DNA from: Ustilaginoidea virens | Taxonomy: Eukaryota > Ascomycota > Sordariomycetes > Hypocreales > Clavicipitaceae | Assembly (NCBI RefSeq): GCF_000687475.1 | Contig: NC_057318.1 | Location: forward strand, 4,154,001-4,218,000 | DNA: 64,000 nt | Reading direction: 5' to 3' | Shown: piece by piece, positions 44,249-56,600 of the stretch | How the letters are laid out: each line of letters starts with the position of its first letter | How positions within the stretch are numbered: the stretch's first letter is position 1 | Notes under the pieces: generated by a model | The model's input: only the letters and a program-made list of their open reading frames with translations | Database searches by the model: none | What the model was told of the DNA's origin: nothing | Position numbers and translations under genes: made by a program

Positions 44249-46760
44249 ATGGCCTTATCATTAATATTATCATAATAACCACGAGAGCTACCTGAGAGGA
44301 TATAATGGTTTGCCTTACTCTTTGACGATAGTTGGACTAACGCTATAGAGCCCGTCGATCCTGATAATGCTACGAATGTACAGCTATATAACCATATCGC
44401 GTTCCTTATAGATACCTATAAGGAAAATACCCACCTAAATGATGATCTCTGGGAATAATTCTGCGAGGATTATAGCGAGTGGAATAAAGCCCTATTCCGC
44501 CGTATTAATGCTTAGGTTTTACGGCAATTCCGCTTAATATTACGGGAACGCGGCGTATATGTTGGAGTATCGGGTTCCCTAATAATACCAATCCTATTTG
44601 AATGCCTTTAATAATAATAGAATCCATAATGGCCTTAAGAGGAAGTAACCCGATAACTTGCTTATAGTGTATTCCTATCCCGGCTTAACCCTACTAGGGA
44701 AACCTTACTACCCATCGGTAATACCGAGCAAGAGATATAAAAGCTTCAAAATACGCCCTCATATATATACATAAGGCCCTCATTATCATTATTACGAGCC
44801 CCCACAATAGTTGTGCGAATACCCTCACTAAGGCTCGCGTTACGGCTCTCATAAGCCCTATTAACGCCAAGGAACTTTATCATACTAATGGCACGATCAT
44901 AGTCATAATAACCTATTATCCCCCCCTCTATATCGAAAAAGCCCTTTGACCCTGCCCCTATTGATGAAGAAAGGGGCCGGTCCTAATAACCAAAAGGGAA
45001 GACGCCTATTTATAATAGGCCGCTATTCGAAATAGGGGAAAGCTCCCGTTATTAATAATATGCAACGGCTGATGATTATAGCCTATAAGACCGACCCGAT
45101 TAATTATATCAACCTAGGGATTATACCCTTAGCCGAGGCGGCTATCTTAATGCCCCTTAAGGTTATAGTATGCCCAATAGAGGCCGAGTTATAGGCCCTG
45201 ATGATGTGCTTCTTTTAATAGAGGACCCCGATAATGATACCCTCTAAGCTAATGCCGCCCCTAATACTAGATATTATAAATCGCGGTATTGCGGCCTATA
45301 GGCCCTAACGCCTCATCCTCATCCGATAATGCTAAAAATAAGCACGGCACCCGGCCCTTCCCGTTAATATCGCCCTATTTAGGCCGATGAACGGATGGTT
45401 TTGAAAGGAGTATCGATAAACCCGGACCGATCCGGATTATGGGATAACCCAGTAAGAGATCCCGCCAGCCTACTATAAGGCAACCGATAAGCTGTTCTGG
45501 AATACCCTCCGGAAGATTATACCCAAAAAGCCTATATAGAGGCCGGATTTAATGATGTGTCGAAGAAGATATCTGACCTTTTACGCAGCTATCGCACAGA
45601 GGATAGATATAGCGGCAAAATGGATGACTTTATTATACCAAAAGTTATCTCTTTTAAGAGCAAATGCCGCCTACTAGGATTACCCAATAATATATTAGCT
45701 AGAGCCTTCCAAATTATACTTATCGGCGATGCTGAGACCTATTACTTTGATAATATTGAATGTATTCGCGATACCCTCACTTTTGACGATATAGTCTGCA
45801 AAGTTAAGAGCCATTTCGAAAATAAAAGTATAGAGTAATTCTATTTGCACCATTAGAATAGAATAATGCTCCAATTAATTATCGCGAAATATCCCGATAA
45901 GTCAAAGTTAGAATGCCTCAACATCCTACTAAAGGAACTTTAACGCCTATATTGTGGTCTTTTTCCCCCCTTTATAGCTAATATAGAGCTTCATCGGTAA
46001 GTGCTTAATGCTATAAGGGATACCCCTAAGTATAGCCAGGCCTTATATCGTTATGCCCCTACATTTAAAGGCCTCGCCGCTAACTTACGGCGATCCCTTT
46101 CTATCTACGAGTCGGTCTATATAAATCAATAGCATTATTTCCTTTAATAGTAATAATATTACGATACTAATGATATTGATGACAATATAGCGCTATTTAC
46201 AGACCGTAGATATGGTTAATCTAACGATCGGTACTAACGCCCTTAATGCCGATTCGGCCCATAGCAGCAGTATTAATAGTAATAATAAAATCGCGCCTTT
46301 CTAGCCAGGCCCCGTTAAAGATATTGCTTTGTTTGTAATAAATTAGGATGTTAGTCATCCAACTATACTAACAAAGAGCAATAAGAATTAAAGGCATAAT
46401 GGCTAAAGAACCGTTCTAACCGTACCGCCCCCGATGATAAGAAATTCCATATTTTCCTATAGGAATACGAGGGGCCCGCGTAAGGCCTTAAAGATGCTGA
46501 TTTTAATGATATTATTAAAGATATTAAAGTTATAATAGCAGGGGATGCACAATGGGATGCAGAGAATGCTATCACACTATAAATTATAGCTACTTAGTAT
46601 TTCCTAGCCCCTATGCAAATAGAACTATCACCTTCTTTATCTATTGAAACGTTATAAGCCCTATAGGATGAATTATGCCGATATGCCTTCCTATAGATTG
46701 ATCCCTTCCGAATGCCCTTACTACTACTAGACTGTAATTCTGCCTTTCTAGAAGAAGAAC
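44249..46760 (+). pseudogene. Element F gag, decayed
   Basis: ATG at 44249 (ATGGCC). Family 1 Gag, with WTNAIEPVDPDNA, LYNHIAFLIDTYKEN, and the open piece 45557-45838 carrying MDDFIIPKVISFKSKCRLLGLP. A TTTGTAATAAATTAGGATG segment near 46330 matches the zinc-knuckle region. In-frame stops throughout. Confidence 0.82.
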
Positions 46761-48750
46761 GCTATGGTGACTATATATTCTACGGAATCCTACTAGATAC
46801 CGGCGCCTCTGGCCTATCTATAGTAGGCATAGGTTAAGTAAGAGCCCTAATGAGATTAATGAAATCTTTAACGATTGAGTTAATGGATATACAGTATACC
46901 ATTAATTTCGGAGTAGGTTTTACCATATCTTCTAGTATATTAAATATCCCGATGATATTCGGTAATATCCCCTTCTACGTTCTTAATAGTAGTACCCCCT
47001 TTCTCTATTCTATTACGGATATAAATAGGATGGGCATAAAGCTGGATAATATTGATAATTTGCTTATCAAAAGGGATATTAAGGTTCTAATTATTAGGAA
47101 ATGGGGATATCTATAGTGGACTCTTAATGCTATAGATACTACTGCCTTCTACCTCTTATTATAGGAAATCCATTAGCTTTATCGTCGATTCGGGCACCTT
47201 TCTATTAATAGGCTTACTAAATTGCTTTAGTGGGCTGGTTATAATGATATTGATCGCAATATTATCGAAAGCATCACCTATATATGTTATTAATGCCAAA
47301 TAAACGCAAAGGCACCCAGCCGATTTAAATTCATACTAAAGGATGACCGCTAATTTAACTACGAGATAATTATAGATATCCTTTATATTAATAATCGGCC
47401 GGTATTATATATCGTGGATGCTGTAATAAGCTTCTAGGCAGCTAGGTTCCTTAATCTATAAAGATAGAAGGCTTAAGATGTTTGGAATGCCCTTAAGGAA
47501 TGCTGGATTGATACCTATTTTGGCCTGCCGGACTGGATAGTTTACAATGCTAGACCTAATTTCGCTTCTGCCGAATTCCGTTATAATGCCCAGCTTCTAT
47601 TTATTAATATGGATGAAATTCCCGTAGAAGCCTATAATAGCATCAGCAAAGTCGAGAGATATTATGCCCCATTACACAGAGCCTATACTATTGTTAATGA
47701 AGAAATAGGCGACCTATTAATAAGGGAATAGAAACTATAGCTAGCTATTAAAGCCGTTAACGATTCTGCTGGGCCTAATGGCTTAATACCTATATTATTA
47801 GTCTTTGGAGTATATCCCTGATTTATAGATAATTCACCTCCTAGCTTATTAGTATTATAACGCGCCTTAATATTACAAAAGGCCACTGATAAAGCTAGGA
47901 AATGCCTCGCTAAGCGATAAGTTTACAATACCCTTACCTAACAGAACGGCCCGGATATATAGCCTATCCACCGACTACCCCTATAGTCTAATATATAGGT
48001 ATAAAGAGAAAAGGGTGGATAGTATAGGCCATACCGGCTAATCAGCCTCGAAGGTGAGACCTATATCGTGCAAATGCCATATGGCCCTATTAAGTTCCGG
48101 TTAATGGTTATTAAGCCTTATAACCACGACCTTAATAGCGATCCTACTGCTAATAATGCCGAAGATATCGTCTATACTAAAGGACCGGCCTGCCCTGGCC
48201 GGATAGAAGTCAGGATACCGGCTGCAGCCGTACCTCTAGCCGCGATAATACCTATAGCCGTAATATATCCGCTACTAGCTACTAGCTCTGATTAAGCCAG
48301 GCCGCTATTACTATTACTAGTAAGGGTAGTATCTAATATTATAATTAATGAGGACTAAAAAGAAGCTCTCGTTAATGCTATAGCTTCTAATACCGTTATT
48401 GACGTCTCTTTCCTAACCGCGAAAGAGTAAGCCGACCTATAGCTTGCTAGTTAATTATATCAGGAAGGGAAGATTATAACCCTAGGAGACCCTTTCGAAT
48501 AGTCTGACCGTATAGAGGTAGAAGCGTTATAGGCCCGCGATATATTCCGATTTGTTACCTTTGATATCGGTAAATATAGAGCCTAATGTCTCTTTAATTT
48601 ATATATGGTACGAGAGATTAAGGGTAAAGGTATGGATACGCTATATGAGAAGTCACGACTCGTTATATAAGGTTATAGTGATGATGAAAAGCAATTGATA
48701 TTGACTTAGTCCCCTATAATCCAACGGGCTAGTCAATAGTTACTTATATC
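46761..48750 (+). pseudogene. Element F protease, integrase and linker, decayed
   Basis: Protease LLDTGASGLS (46790-46820) with an intact active site, then TPFLYSITDINRMGIKLDN (open frame 46850-47116). Integrase remnants to 47900, linker at 48068-48295 (MPYGPIKFRL, GRIEVRIPAAAVP) and the start of RT. Interrupted at 48750 by the solo LTR. Confidence 0.82.
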
Positions 48751-49472
48751 TATTGCAATTCTCAAGGTCACTATAAAAGCAGAGCCTTACTAGCTAGCTA
48801 GATGGCACAAGACTGTCTGCGACCTGTGAACTAATCTTAGTATAAATACTAGATTTTTCACCAAGTCCTAAGACTATACAAGTGCTATAAAGCAAGGCAA
48901 GTGTAAAGGCAAGGCAAATATAAGATAACCAGAAAACGCAGGGAAGGTAAGAAGTTAAGAGGCATATAGTGCATTAACAGACTCGATTGTGCTGCCCTTC
49001 TACTATCTAGAAAGAAGGGGAAAAGCTATCCTATATATACACGAAGGAGGGGTAGGCCCAGGCATCCAAGGTAGCCAGTAAGAAAGCTCCCCGTAATGCT
49101 TACTATGCCACGTATATAATACGTCAGCAGCCCCACTATATCCAGCCTTTCCAACCACCCTAACCACCGCACTAGTAATTAGCCACCACGCTAGTGACTA
49201 ACCACCACGCTAGTGACTACCCACCACACTAGTGGACTAGCCACCACACTAGTAGGCCCACCACGCTAATTTAGCAATGCCACACCTTTTTTAATAAGGC
49301 CTACCTTACTTGATATACAGTAAATAATCCACTGAAAATCCTAAGGTAAAAGGCAAAGGCCTAAGGTTGGTAAGACTACCGTAAGTCCAAGAGGCGGTAT
49401 AATGGTCAGAAGGTTAGTAGGCCAGTAGGGCATTAGGCCAGCAGCCTAGTAGGCTACTATAGGATTTTAACA
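48751..49472 (-). mobile_element. Solo LTR, family 2 (short sub-type, 722 bp)
   Basis: Single LTR of the same length as the 5' LTR of the internally deleted element B, flanked by ATATC (48746-48750 and 49473-49477). Orientation minus. Confidence 0.93.
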
Positions 49473-50798
49473 ATATCATTAGCCCTATCACTATAATGCT
49501 TTTACGGCTTATTCCTCTAGATATATGATATTACACAGGCTTACGTATAGTTATCTACCACCCTTAATAGATCGATTATCGCTAAATTACTTAAGCAAAT
49601 AGCTTACCAATACCCTAATAATACGATTATAGAAGTAGTGAAGCTACTATACGGAATAGCTGAGGTAGGTACCTACTGGTGGGCGATATACTTCTAGCAC
49701 TATCGCGAGAAGTTAGGCATAACTATATCGACCTATAACCCCTATTTGCTAATATCTACTGATGTTTTTGACCATACTGGCGATACTATATGCTTCGGTA
49801 TCGTAGGTATGCAGACTAACGATACCTTCGGCCTAAGTGACGATACCTTCTTCTAACGGGAAGAATTAGAGCTTACTAAGGCAGGCTTTAACGCTAAGCC
49901 TAAGATGAAGCTATTACTAACCGTGCCCTTAATATTTAACGGATGCATACTAACGGCTACTTCCGACGGTATAATAACGTTATGCCAGAAAGGTTAAAGC
50001 AAGAAGATCGCGACCATCGATAAGAATGCGCCTATAGCATAGCGTAATTATATCGAATAATGCGCTCGCGGCGCTTACGTGGCTACGGTCTGCCAGCCCG
50101 AGGTATCTTTTGACCTATCTATCGCGGCATAATACTAGCAACCTGACCCTAACGATATCGCGAGGTTGAATAAGCGCCTTCAATAGCAGCGTGATAACCA
50201 GGATCGTGGCTTATAGTATATTAATCTGGCCCTTACTACAGCCAAGCTCTTTGTATTTGTTAACGGATCCTTTGCCAACAATAAAGATTTAAGCTCCCAG
50301 ATTGGATATATTATTATGCTAGGGAATGAAGAAGAGGATAACCCTATGGATAATACCTTCCTACTAACCGGTAATATCGTTACTTACAGCTCTACAAAAA
50401 GTAAGCGTGTAATACGCAGCGCACTCGCTTCGGAGCTGTATAGTATAGTACAAGGGGTCGATATCGTATATACGATAGGCATAACCCTTAATATGATTAC
50501 TAGCAGGCTAGGATTGCTGAAGATCCCTACGGTTGTGTATACGGATTCGTTTTCGTTATACGAATGCCTTATTAAGCTAGGTACTACTACGGAAAAGAGG
50601 CTTATAATAGATATTATAGCCCTACGATAGTCATACGAGCGCCGGGAAATCTATAAGATTCGCTGGATCAATAGGAATAATAACCTCGCCGATGTAATAA
50701 CTAAGGGAATGCCTAATAAAGCCCTTAAGACCTTCGTCGACCAAAATAAGGCTGTTATACGTATGGAAGGGTGGGTAAAGAGGCCGGTTAATATCTGA
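49473..50798 (+). pseudogene. Element F RT and RNase H, decayed
   Basis: RT with KLLYGIAEVGTYWWAIYF and VGMQTNDTFGLSDDTFF (the QTDD motif with its first Asp changed to Asn). RNase H open frame 50316-50630 with TYSSTKSKRVIRSALASELYS and VVYTDSFSLYECLIKLGTTTEKR; ends VKRPVNI-stop at 50798. Confidence 0.85.
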
Positions 50799-51098
50799 CT
50801 GCGTTTGGAAGGTATTGGTGATATTATAGGTGGCAAGTGTATGGATTTTTCTATATTCAATGTTGTGTGCATTTATTGCTTTTACTGCGTTTACTGCTGC
50901 CCCTTTTTACCCCTTTGTTTCGGCTGCGATATTCAATATACCGGCTGTACGGTATGATCCTGTATAAGCCGGCCGCGCGGCGCGACAGCGTTATCGGCGG
51001 CACAACCTGCTGAGACCGCGCCGCACTTTCTTTTCTATATATGCGCCTTACATCCTAGCGATTCCGATATTTGCTTCTATAAAAAGAGAAGCTGCCAG
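50799..51098 (+). other. Element F 3' untranslated region
   Basis: Same organisation as in C: GC-rich segment 50965-51030 with GCCGGCCGCGCGGC and GCCGCAC, then AAAAAGAGAAGC purine tract before the LTR. No gene. Confidence 0.6.
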
Positions 51099-51443
51099 TA
51101 TCGGAATCGCTATTGCAAGGTGCCCAATTAGGCACATTGCGATAGATGTGCCGCGCATACCCGATGCGTACGATGTGGCCACTTTGGCCCCTTTTGCCCC
51201 TTTACCCCTGAGCCCGGTAGGGCACGCGGGCAGCCCGGCCCGACTGCGCCGATGCACGTGACAACGGCACACGCACAAAAAGGCCATATCGTGTAATTAC
51301 CCTCTTTTGCTTCCTTTCTTTCCTTTTAGATAGTCATAGTCATAATCAAAGAAGTAATCATACCTTTGACCGGTGACCTCACGGTACTTAATACCACGCG
51401 CGCGACCCTACGTATAACTGGGTACCCCGAGTTTATATCAACA
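51099..51443 (+). repeat. Element F 3' LTR (345 bp)
   Basis: TATCGGAATCGC to TATATCAACA, followed by GAAGC. Confidence 0.93.
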
Positions 51444-52482
51444 GAAGCGGTATTAGCAGACCCTTTATTCTTAGAGTCCTTAGAAGCCTTAAGCTGCTTG
51501 GGGTTATTATTAGTAGCTACCTTATTAGACCCTTTAGAACGCTGTTCTTCTAGTAGGTCAACCATAAAATACTGGAGGTTAAATTTGCTGCTGTTAATAA
51601 CACCTTGGGCGCTATAAGCCCTAATCATAGAGCGTTGGCGTTTAGTCCAGCGGGTAAATACCCCCTCTATAGCCTAAAGATACTGGTTAACTTGGTCAAA
51701 AGAGTCGATCTTAGAACCTAGGATTCTGAGGCGAGATATATAGCTGTTAAATTCGCTGTTAAAAGCCTCTAAAGTGCCTTTATAACCGGTAAATGTAAGG
51801 GTGTGAAACGTAGGGTATAAGTGTGCCTGCTGTACTTCTGGTGAGTGGTAGTACTAGGCCACTAGTAAAAGGTAGGCTTCCTCTGGGTTATTACACTAGT
51901 CTATAGCCTCTGTAGCTTCTTCACCACAGCTATTCTTTAGCATTAGTAGTAAAAGTGCCTGCTCAGACTCATTAAAGTGCCTTGCTATAGAGGGGTCGTT
52001 GACAAAATTAGCTATTTTAAAGGCCCTGAGTTGTATTGTAAGGGCCTGCTTCCATTGGTCGAAATTATAGGGGCTTTTTAGCTTTTGGGACTCCTTAAAG
52101 CGGTTAGCAGTCTTAGCTAATTCCTTAATAGCCCCATCACTAATTTGGTTGGTGATAGTTATTAGTGGCGTTGTATAAATAGGTCCTTACCTTTATATTT
52201 TATAGGAGTAGAAGGTTGGTCGATTTCTATAACGTTAGCTTTACTATTATTATCTTTAGTGGTAGTCTTAGTGGAAGGTCCAGCTTCAGTAGCTTTAGTA
52301 GGCTTCTTATTAGTAGCCTAGGTAGCCTGGGTGTCGTTATTTTGCCTACTAATTAGGCCCTGTATAAGGTCAGTTAGTATATTCATCTGGGATTTCATAT
52401 CGTCTATATCTAGCTGTAGCTGTGCATTAGTATTAACTTTAGTATCGGATTCAGGGACCTTATAGGATCCTGACTCTGCCAT
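51444..52482 (-). pseudogene. Element E gag, decayed
   Basis: Minus-strand, ATG at 52482 (MAESGSYKVPESDTKV), coiled-coil-like LQLDIDDMKSQMNILTDLIQGL, then the UBN2/copia-type Gag core with several TAG codons, and a last open piece (51628 downwards) with FNLQYFMVDLLEEQRSKG and a Lys/Ser/Asn-rich end. Across the F insertion it joins directly to NNRKKKQQQKKKQ at 43540-43470 and then to protease. I find no CCHC zinc knuckle. Confidence 0.8.
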
Positions 52483-53217
52483 AGTGGGCAAAAAGGGTTT
52501 AAAAATCCGTTGAAAAATGGTGCCGATAGTTGTAAAAACAGAGGAATAACTAGCTAAATAGCTAGCAAAATAGTCGAATAATTGGTAAAATAGCCGAGTA
52601 ACTAGCTAGACAGCTAGTAAATATAGTGGCTAGTAGCCTACTATAAAAGGTAACCGCAGAATATAGCGGCAGGTCTCAATATAAAAAAGCACGGATGCCG
52701 TAGGCGTTGTGCAAGTCTGTATTATAGCGTTGGTATTCAAGGTGCTTATATGGTGCCGTAATATAAAGGTGCCGTAAGTGCCGTAGGTGCTATAGGTGCC
52801 GTAATATAAAAGGTGCCGTAAATGCCGTACCAAAAGTGCTATAAGTGGAAGAGTATAACAGGTGCCGTATAGTGCAGTAGGTGTCGTACACTAGGTGCAA
52901 AGGTGTTATACAGTGGTATAGTATGGTAGATATCACACTATAAAATCCGTAGGTGCCGTAGGTTACGCCGAAAATAACGTAAGGTTACGCTAAAAGTGCC
53001 GTGAGGTTACGCCGTAAGTTGCCGTTAGGTACGCCGTTGATTGCCGCAGGGTAATACCGTAGGTAATAAGGGTAAGCCAAAGGTGATAATAGGTAAGCCG
53101 AAGTTAATAAGGGTAAGCCGAAGATACCAAAGGATAGCTATATTAGTAGTACTAATAAGCAAAAGAGACCAAGGGGTGAACACAAAAAGGTAGGGTTAAA
53201 ATAAAGAAGTAAAACCC
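52483..53217 (-). other. Element E leader
   Basis: Untranslated leader, same as in B: TACGGCACC-type nonamer repeats near 52740-52820 and GGCTTACC or GGCGTAACC units near 52960-53110. No gene. Confidence 0.65.
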
Positions 53218-53229
53218 GGGCTTATAACC
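53218..53229 (-). promoter_or_regulatory. Primer binding site of element E
   Basis: Minus strand GGTTATAAGCCC next to the LTR, one base (G to A at TpG) away from the site complementary to the anticodon arm of initiator tRNA-Met. Confidence 0.8.
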
Positions 53230-53992
53230 TATTGCAATTCTAAAGGTCACTATAAAAGCAGAGCCTTACTAGCTAGCTAGATAGCATAAGACTGTCTGCG
53301 ACCTGTGAACTAATCTTAGTATAAATACTAGATTTTTCACTAAGTCCTAAGACTATACAAGTGCTATAAAGCAAGGCAAGTGTAAAGGCAAGGCAAATAT
53401 AAGATAACTAGAAACGCAGGGAAGGTAGGAGTTAAAAGGCATATAGTGCATTAACAGACTCGATTATGCTGCCTTTCTACTATCTAGAAAGAAGGGGGAA
53501 AGCTATCCTATATATACACGAAGGAGGGGTGGGCCCAGGCATCCAGGGAAGCCAGTAAGAGGGCTCCCCGTAATGCTCGCTATAATACGTCAGCAACCCC
53601 GCTATATCCGACCTTTCCAACCACCCTAACCACCGCACTAGTAATTAGTCACCGCACTAGTAACTAGCCACTACGCTAGTGACTAACCACCACACTAGTG
53701 GACTAGCCACCACGCTAGTAGGCCACCACGCTAATTTAGCAATGCCACACCACGCTAGTAGGCCGCCACCACGCTAGTAGGCAACCACGCTAATTTAGCA
53801 ATGCCACACCTTTTCAACAAGGCCTACCTTACTTGATATACAGTAAATAATCCACTGAAAATCCTTAAGGTAAAAGGCAAAGGCCTAAGGTAATACTACC
53901 ATAAGTCCAAGAGGCGGTATAAGGGCCAGAAGGTTAGTAGGCCAGTAGGGCATAAGGCCAGCAGCCTAGTAGGCTACTATAGGATTTTAACA
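53230..53992 (-). repeat. Element E 5' LTR (763 bp)
   Basis: Partner of 23211-23973 with the same length and the same duplicated inner segment; followed by GTACC. Confidence 0.93.
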
Positions 53993-54079
53993 GTACCTAT
54001 CGGCAATTTCGACGAGGAAGTCACAGGCTTACGGAATTCATTATAAGCACCTACTACAGTAAGGCCCTTAAAAAGATCC
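53993..54079 (+). pseudogene. Element H gag, second part
   Basis: 87-bp bridge between insertions E and G. It matches element C at about 31510-31595 (GTACCTATCGGCAATTTCGAC onwards), with a 14-bp difference where C has an extra GCATAGGCTCAC-like segment. Confidence 0.85.
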
Positions 54080-54772
54080 TGTTGCAAAATGGTGATTCAG
54101 AACACTGTTGGAAATGTACTGGATACCGACAGTGGCGTACAAGGCGTTGCAGAATAAAACAAGCTGGTTAAAGATTAAAAACGCACACACGGGGTTGACC
54201 AGAGCAAAGATGTCAGGGAAATCTGATTCTAATTGTTGGTGACTATTCTAGCTAGAAAGAGGGAATTTTGGGCATATTTCTACCATCTTGAAAAAGTGGT
54301 TGAAAATAATGAAAAACCGCAAAAATAGCGAAAAACCCGACGAAAAGTCGATCTGCCCAATATCCTACCCAGTGCATACCCAACCAAGCCCAGTGGCTTA
54401 TAGCGGTGTGCCGGATGCCCTATAACAGCCTGCCGTACGGGCCGGAAGCCCTATATCGGTCTGCCGTAAATGACCGGTGTAGCGGGTGACTGTATGTAGA
54501 AGGCCGAAAGTGCTGGTTTGCCCATTTGGTAATCCCGTAGAAATGCGCCGCCTGTTGTGGGCCCTATGGCCCGCTATGACCGGCCGCTGTGGCCGGCTGT
54601 GGGGCGCTGTGCCGGTGCCGTGACCGGCGCTGTGGCCCACTGTAATCGGCGTTGTGGGGCGCTATGCCCCACCATAGCGCCTAGTATAGCCACCGCGATA
54701 TCTCAATGTAGAGACGTCGTACGGTAGCGAGACTAGTACCAAAATATAGCTAAAAAGGCGCTGATTTCAACA
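54080..54772 (-). repeat. Element G 3' LTR (693 bp)
   Basis: TGTTGCAAAATGG to GATTTCAACA on the plus strand. Contains a GC-rich array of GTGGCCGGCTGTGGGGCGCTGT-like units (54555-54680). The open frames over this LTR are fortuitous; they recur in the other LTR. Confidence 0.95.
54555..54680. repeat. GC-rich degenerate array inside family 3 LTR
   Basis: Irregular units of CTGTGGCC, CGGCTGTGG and GGCGCTGTG type, in strong contrast to the AT-rich surroundings. The same array is at 61404-61530 in the other LTR. Confidence 0.75.
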
Positions 54773-56600
54773 CCCCCTCTGATTAGCAATATGGCTAATC
54801 CTAGCGTTAGAATAAAAGAAAGAAACCCTATAAAAAATCAGAAAAAAAAAAAAAAGATAATGATGCTATAGGGATTGCAGCCCTAATAGCTGCCGAAATA
54901 TGGGGAATTTCGGGCTTAGAAGTGGTTTGGTGAGTCCATCCGCAGGCATATCTGTCGTGGGTAAATAAGATATTTTTACCAGGCCGGCTTAAGCCTTCTT
55001 ATGTATATACCGGAATTTAAGCAAGGTATGCTTAGTGCAGGCATGCTGATTTAGGTCATTTGCGTTAGAAATAGACCCTTGGTTATCGCAGTATAGTAGT
55101 ATCGGGCGTTAAATATCGACCTGGATTTCTTTAAATAAATTAGATATTTACTCTACTTCGCGAATCGCTTCAAGTATTGCATCAGACTCGGCTTTAAGCG
55201 TTAATAAAACCACAGTCGAAGACCATTTTGACCTCCAGCTAATAGGCCCACCATTCAAGGTAGTAAGATAACCACCAGTAGACTTAGAAGTAAGGCGACA
55301 CCCAGCAAAATCGCTGTCAGAAAATGCAGCTAATACTACGGTAGCTTTAGCGGCTTAGTGACGGTAACAAATGGCTGTATTTGCCGTACTAGCTAAATAG
55401 CGAAAAGCGCCCTTAGCAGCATTAAGCTGTGTAGTGGAAGCCTATTGCATATATCGTGATAGGTATTACGTTAGAAAGGCAAGGTTAGGTCTTAATATTA
55501 TTATCAACCACATCGATATCCCTACCAGCTGCTGGAATAAGTATTGATTACTAGCATCCAGCGGCATATTATTAGCCTCAGCAAGTATACCGGGCTATAG
55601 CGGGATTAGATGCGGTCGTGCATCCTTAAGGTTGAACTTCTTAAGGACTTCCGCAATAAATTGCGATTAGTGCAGCTATAATAGGCCCTTTTCTCTATCC
55701 CTAATAATCTGTACTCCTAAAAAGAAGGAGGCAGGTCCTCGGTCTTCTATAGCATAAACCTTATAGAATTTAGCCTTAAGCTGGTCAATATAGCTAAGAT
55801 CCAGACCGACAATTAAGCAGTCATCCACATAGGTCACAATAAAGGTATACATTCCTTTATTATAGAAGACGGCAGCATCAGAAAGTAATAGCTTAAAACC
55901 CTCTTACACTAGAAGGTCTTTTAACCGTAATTGCCACTCGCGAGGGCCTTATTTTAGCCTATATAAGGCTTTCTTTAATAGTATAACCTATAATGTAGAG
56001 GGGTTATATCCAACCTTAGTAAGCAAGGCTAGAAGTCGTTGACGCTGCAGGTCAGACCATAAGGATGGATTAGGTAAGAGTAGGCTTTCTGCAAATTCTA
56101 GAAAACCAGTTGGAATCTCCATATAAATCGTCTCCAGTAGTTCACTATTTAGAAAGGCACTAATAAAGTCGATCTGCTCTATTTCCCAGTTATTTGCAGC
56201 AGTAAGAGTAAGGATAATCCTCTATATTGGTGGGATCGAAGTAGAGGCATAGGTCTCCGTAAAGTCTTGCCTAGATACCTACATAAAGCCTTTGATAACT
56301 AATCGTACCTTATATTTAACCGGGTTATTATTCGCATCTTTCTTAATGCGAAAAATAGGCCGGTTACGCAATATTTTCCTACTAGTAGGAATACTAGTCT
56401 TAGGAATAAATTAGAAGATATTTAAATCGATTAATTGTTCGAATTCCAAAAATAAGGCCTTAACCCAGCTATCTTTATATGGGTTATGTAAGACTTCCTT
56501 CCAGCTATTAGGCACACCTTCTAGGGCCCGTTTTGCAGTCTTAATCTTTACTGTATAGCAAATATCGTACATTTGCTGGTAAAAAGCATAGGAAGGGGGG
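54773..56600 (-). pseudogene. Element G RT and RNase H, decayed
   Basis: Minus-strand. RT with RKILRNRPIFRIKKD, LVIKGFM, IDFISAFLNSEL and TYVDDCLI (near 55830-55815), so the catalytic YVDD is kept. RNase H follows to about 54900, where the polypurine tract GAGGGGG meets the 3' LTR. Several TAG codons at former Gln or Trp. The first 100 bases after the LTR (54773-54870) contain an A-run (54840-54855) and no coding. Confidence 0.82.

Larger units (their letters stand above)
43554..51443 (+). mobile_element. Element F: copia family 1, split by a solo LTR
   Basis: Plus-strand family 1 element inside E at the gag-protease junction. LTRs of 345 bp (43554-43898, 51099-51443), target duplication GAAGC (43549-43553 and 51444-51448). 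A family 2 solo LTR lies in the RT region at 48751-49472. Without it F is about 7.17 kb. F is the only family 1 copy here that keeps the Gag ATG. Confidence 0.94.
23211..53992 (-). mobile_element. Element E: full copia element, family 2, split by D and F
   Basis: Minus-strand copia element. Direct LTRs of 763 bp at 23211-23973 and 53230-53992, target duplication GTACC at 23206-23210 and 53993-53997. D (15.5 kb) sits in the integrase-RT linker and F (7.9 kb) at the gag-protease boundary. Without them E is about 7.3 kb. Order on the minus strand: LTR, tRNA-iMet-type primer site, leader, gag, protease, integrase, RT, RNase H, altered polypurine tract, LTR. The RT catalytic YVDD is preserved, but TAG codons occur throughout. 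Confidence 0.93.

Noticed and set aside
54398..54640. 80-codon frame with RPQRPVIAGHRAHNR in element G, repeated at 61247
   Set aside because: Lies entirely inside the LTR array and is identical in both LTRs; a product of GC-rich repeats.
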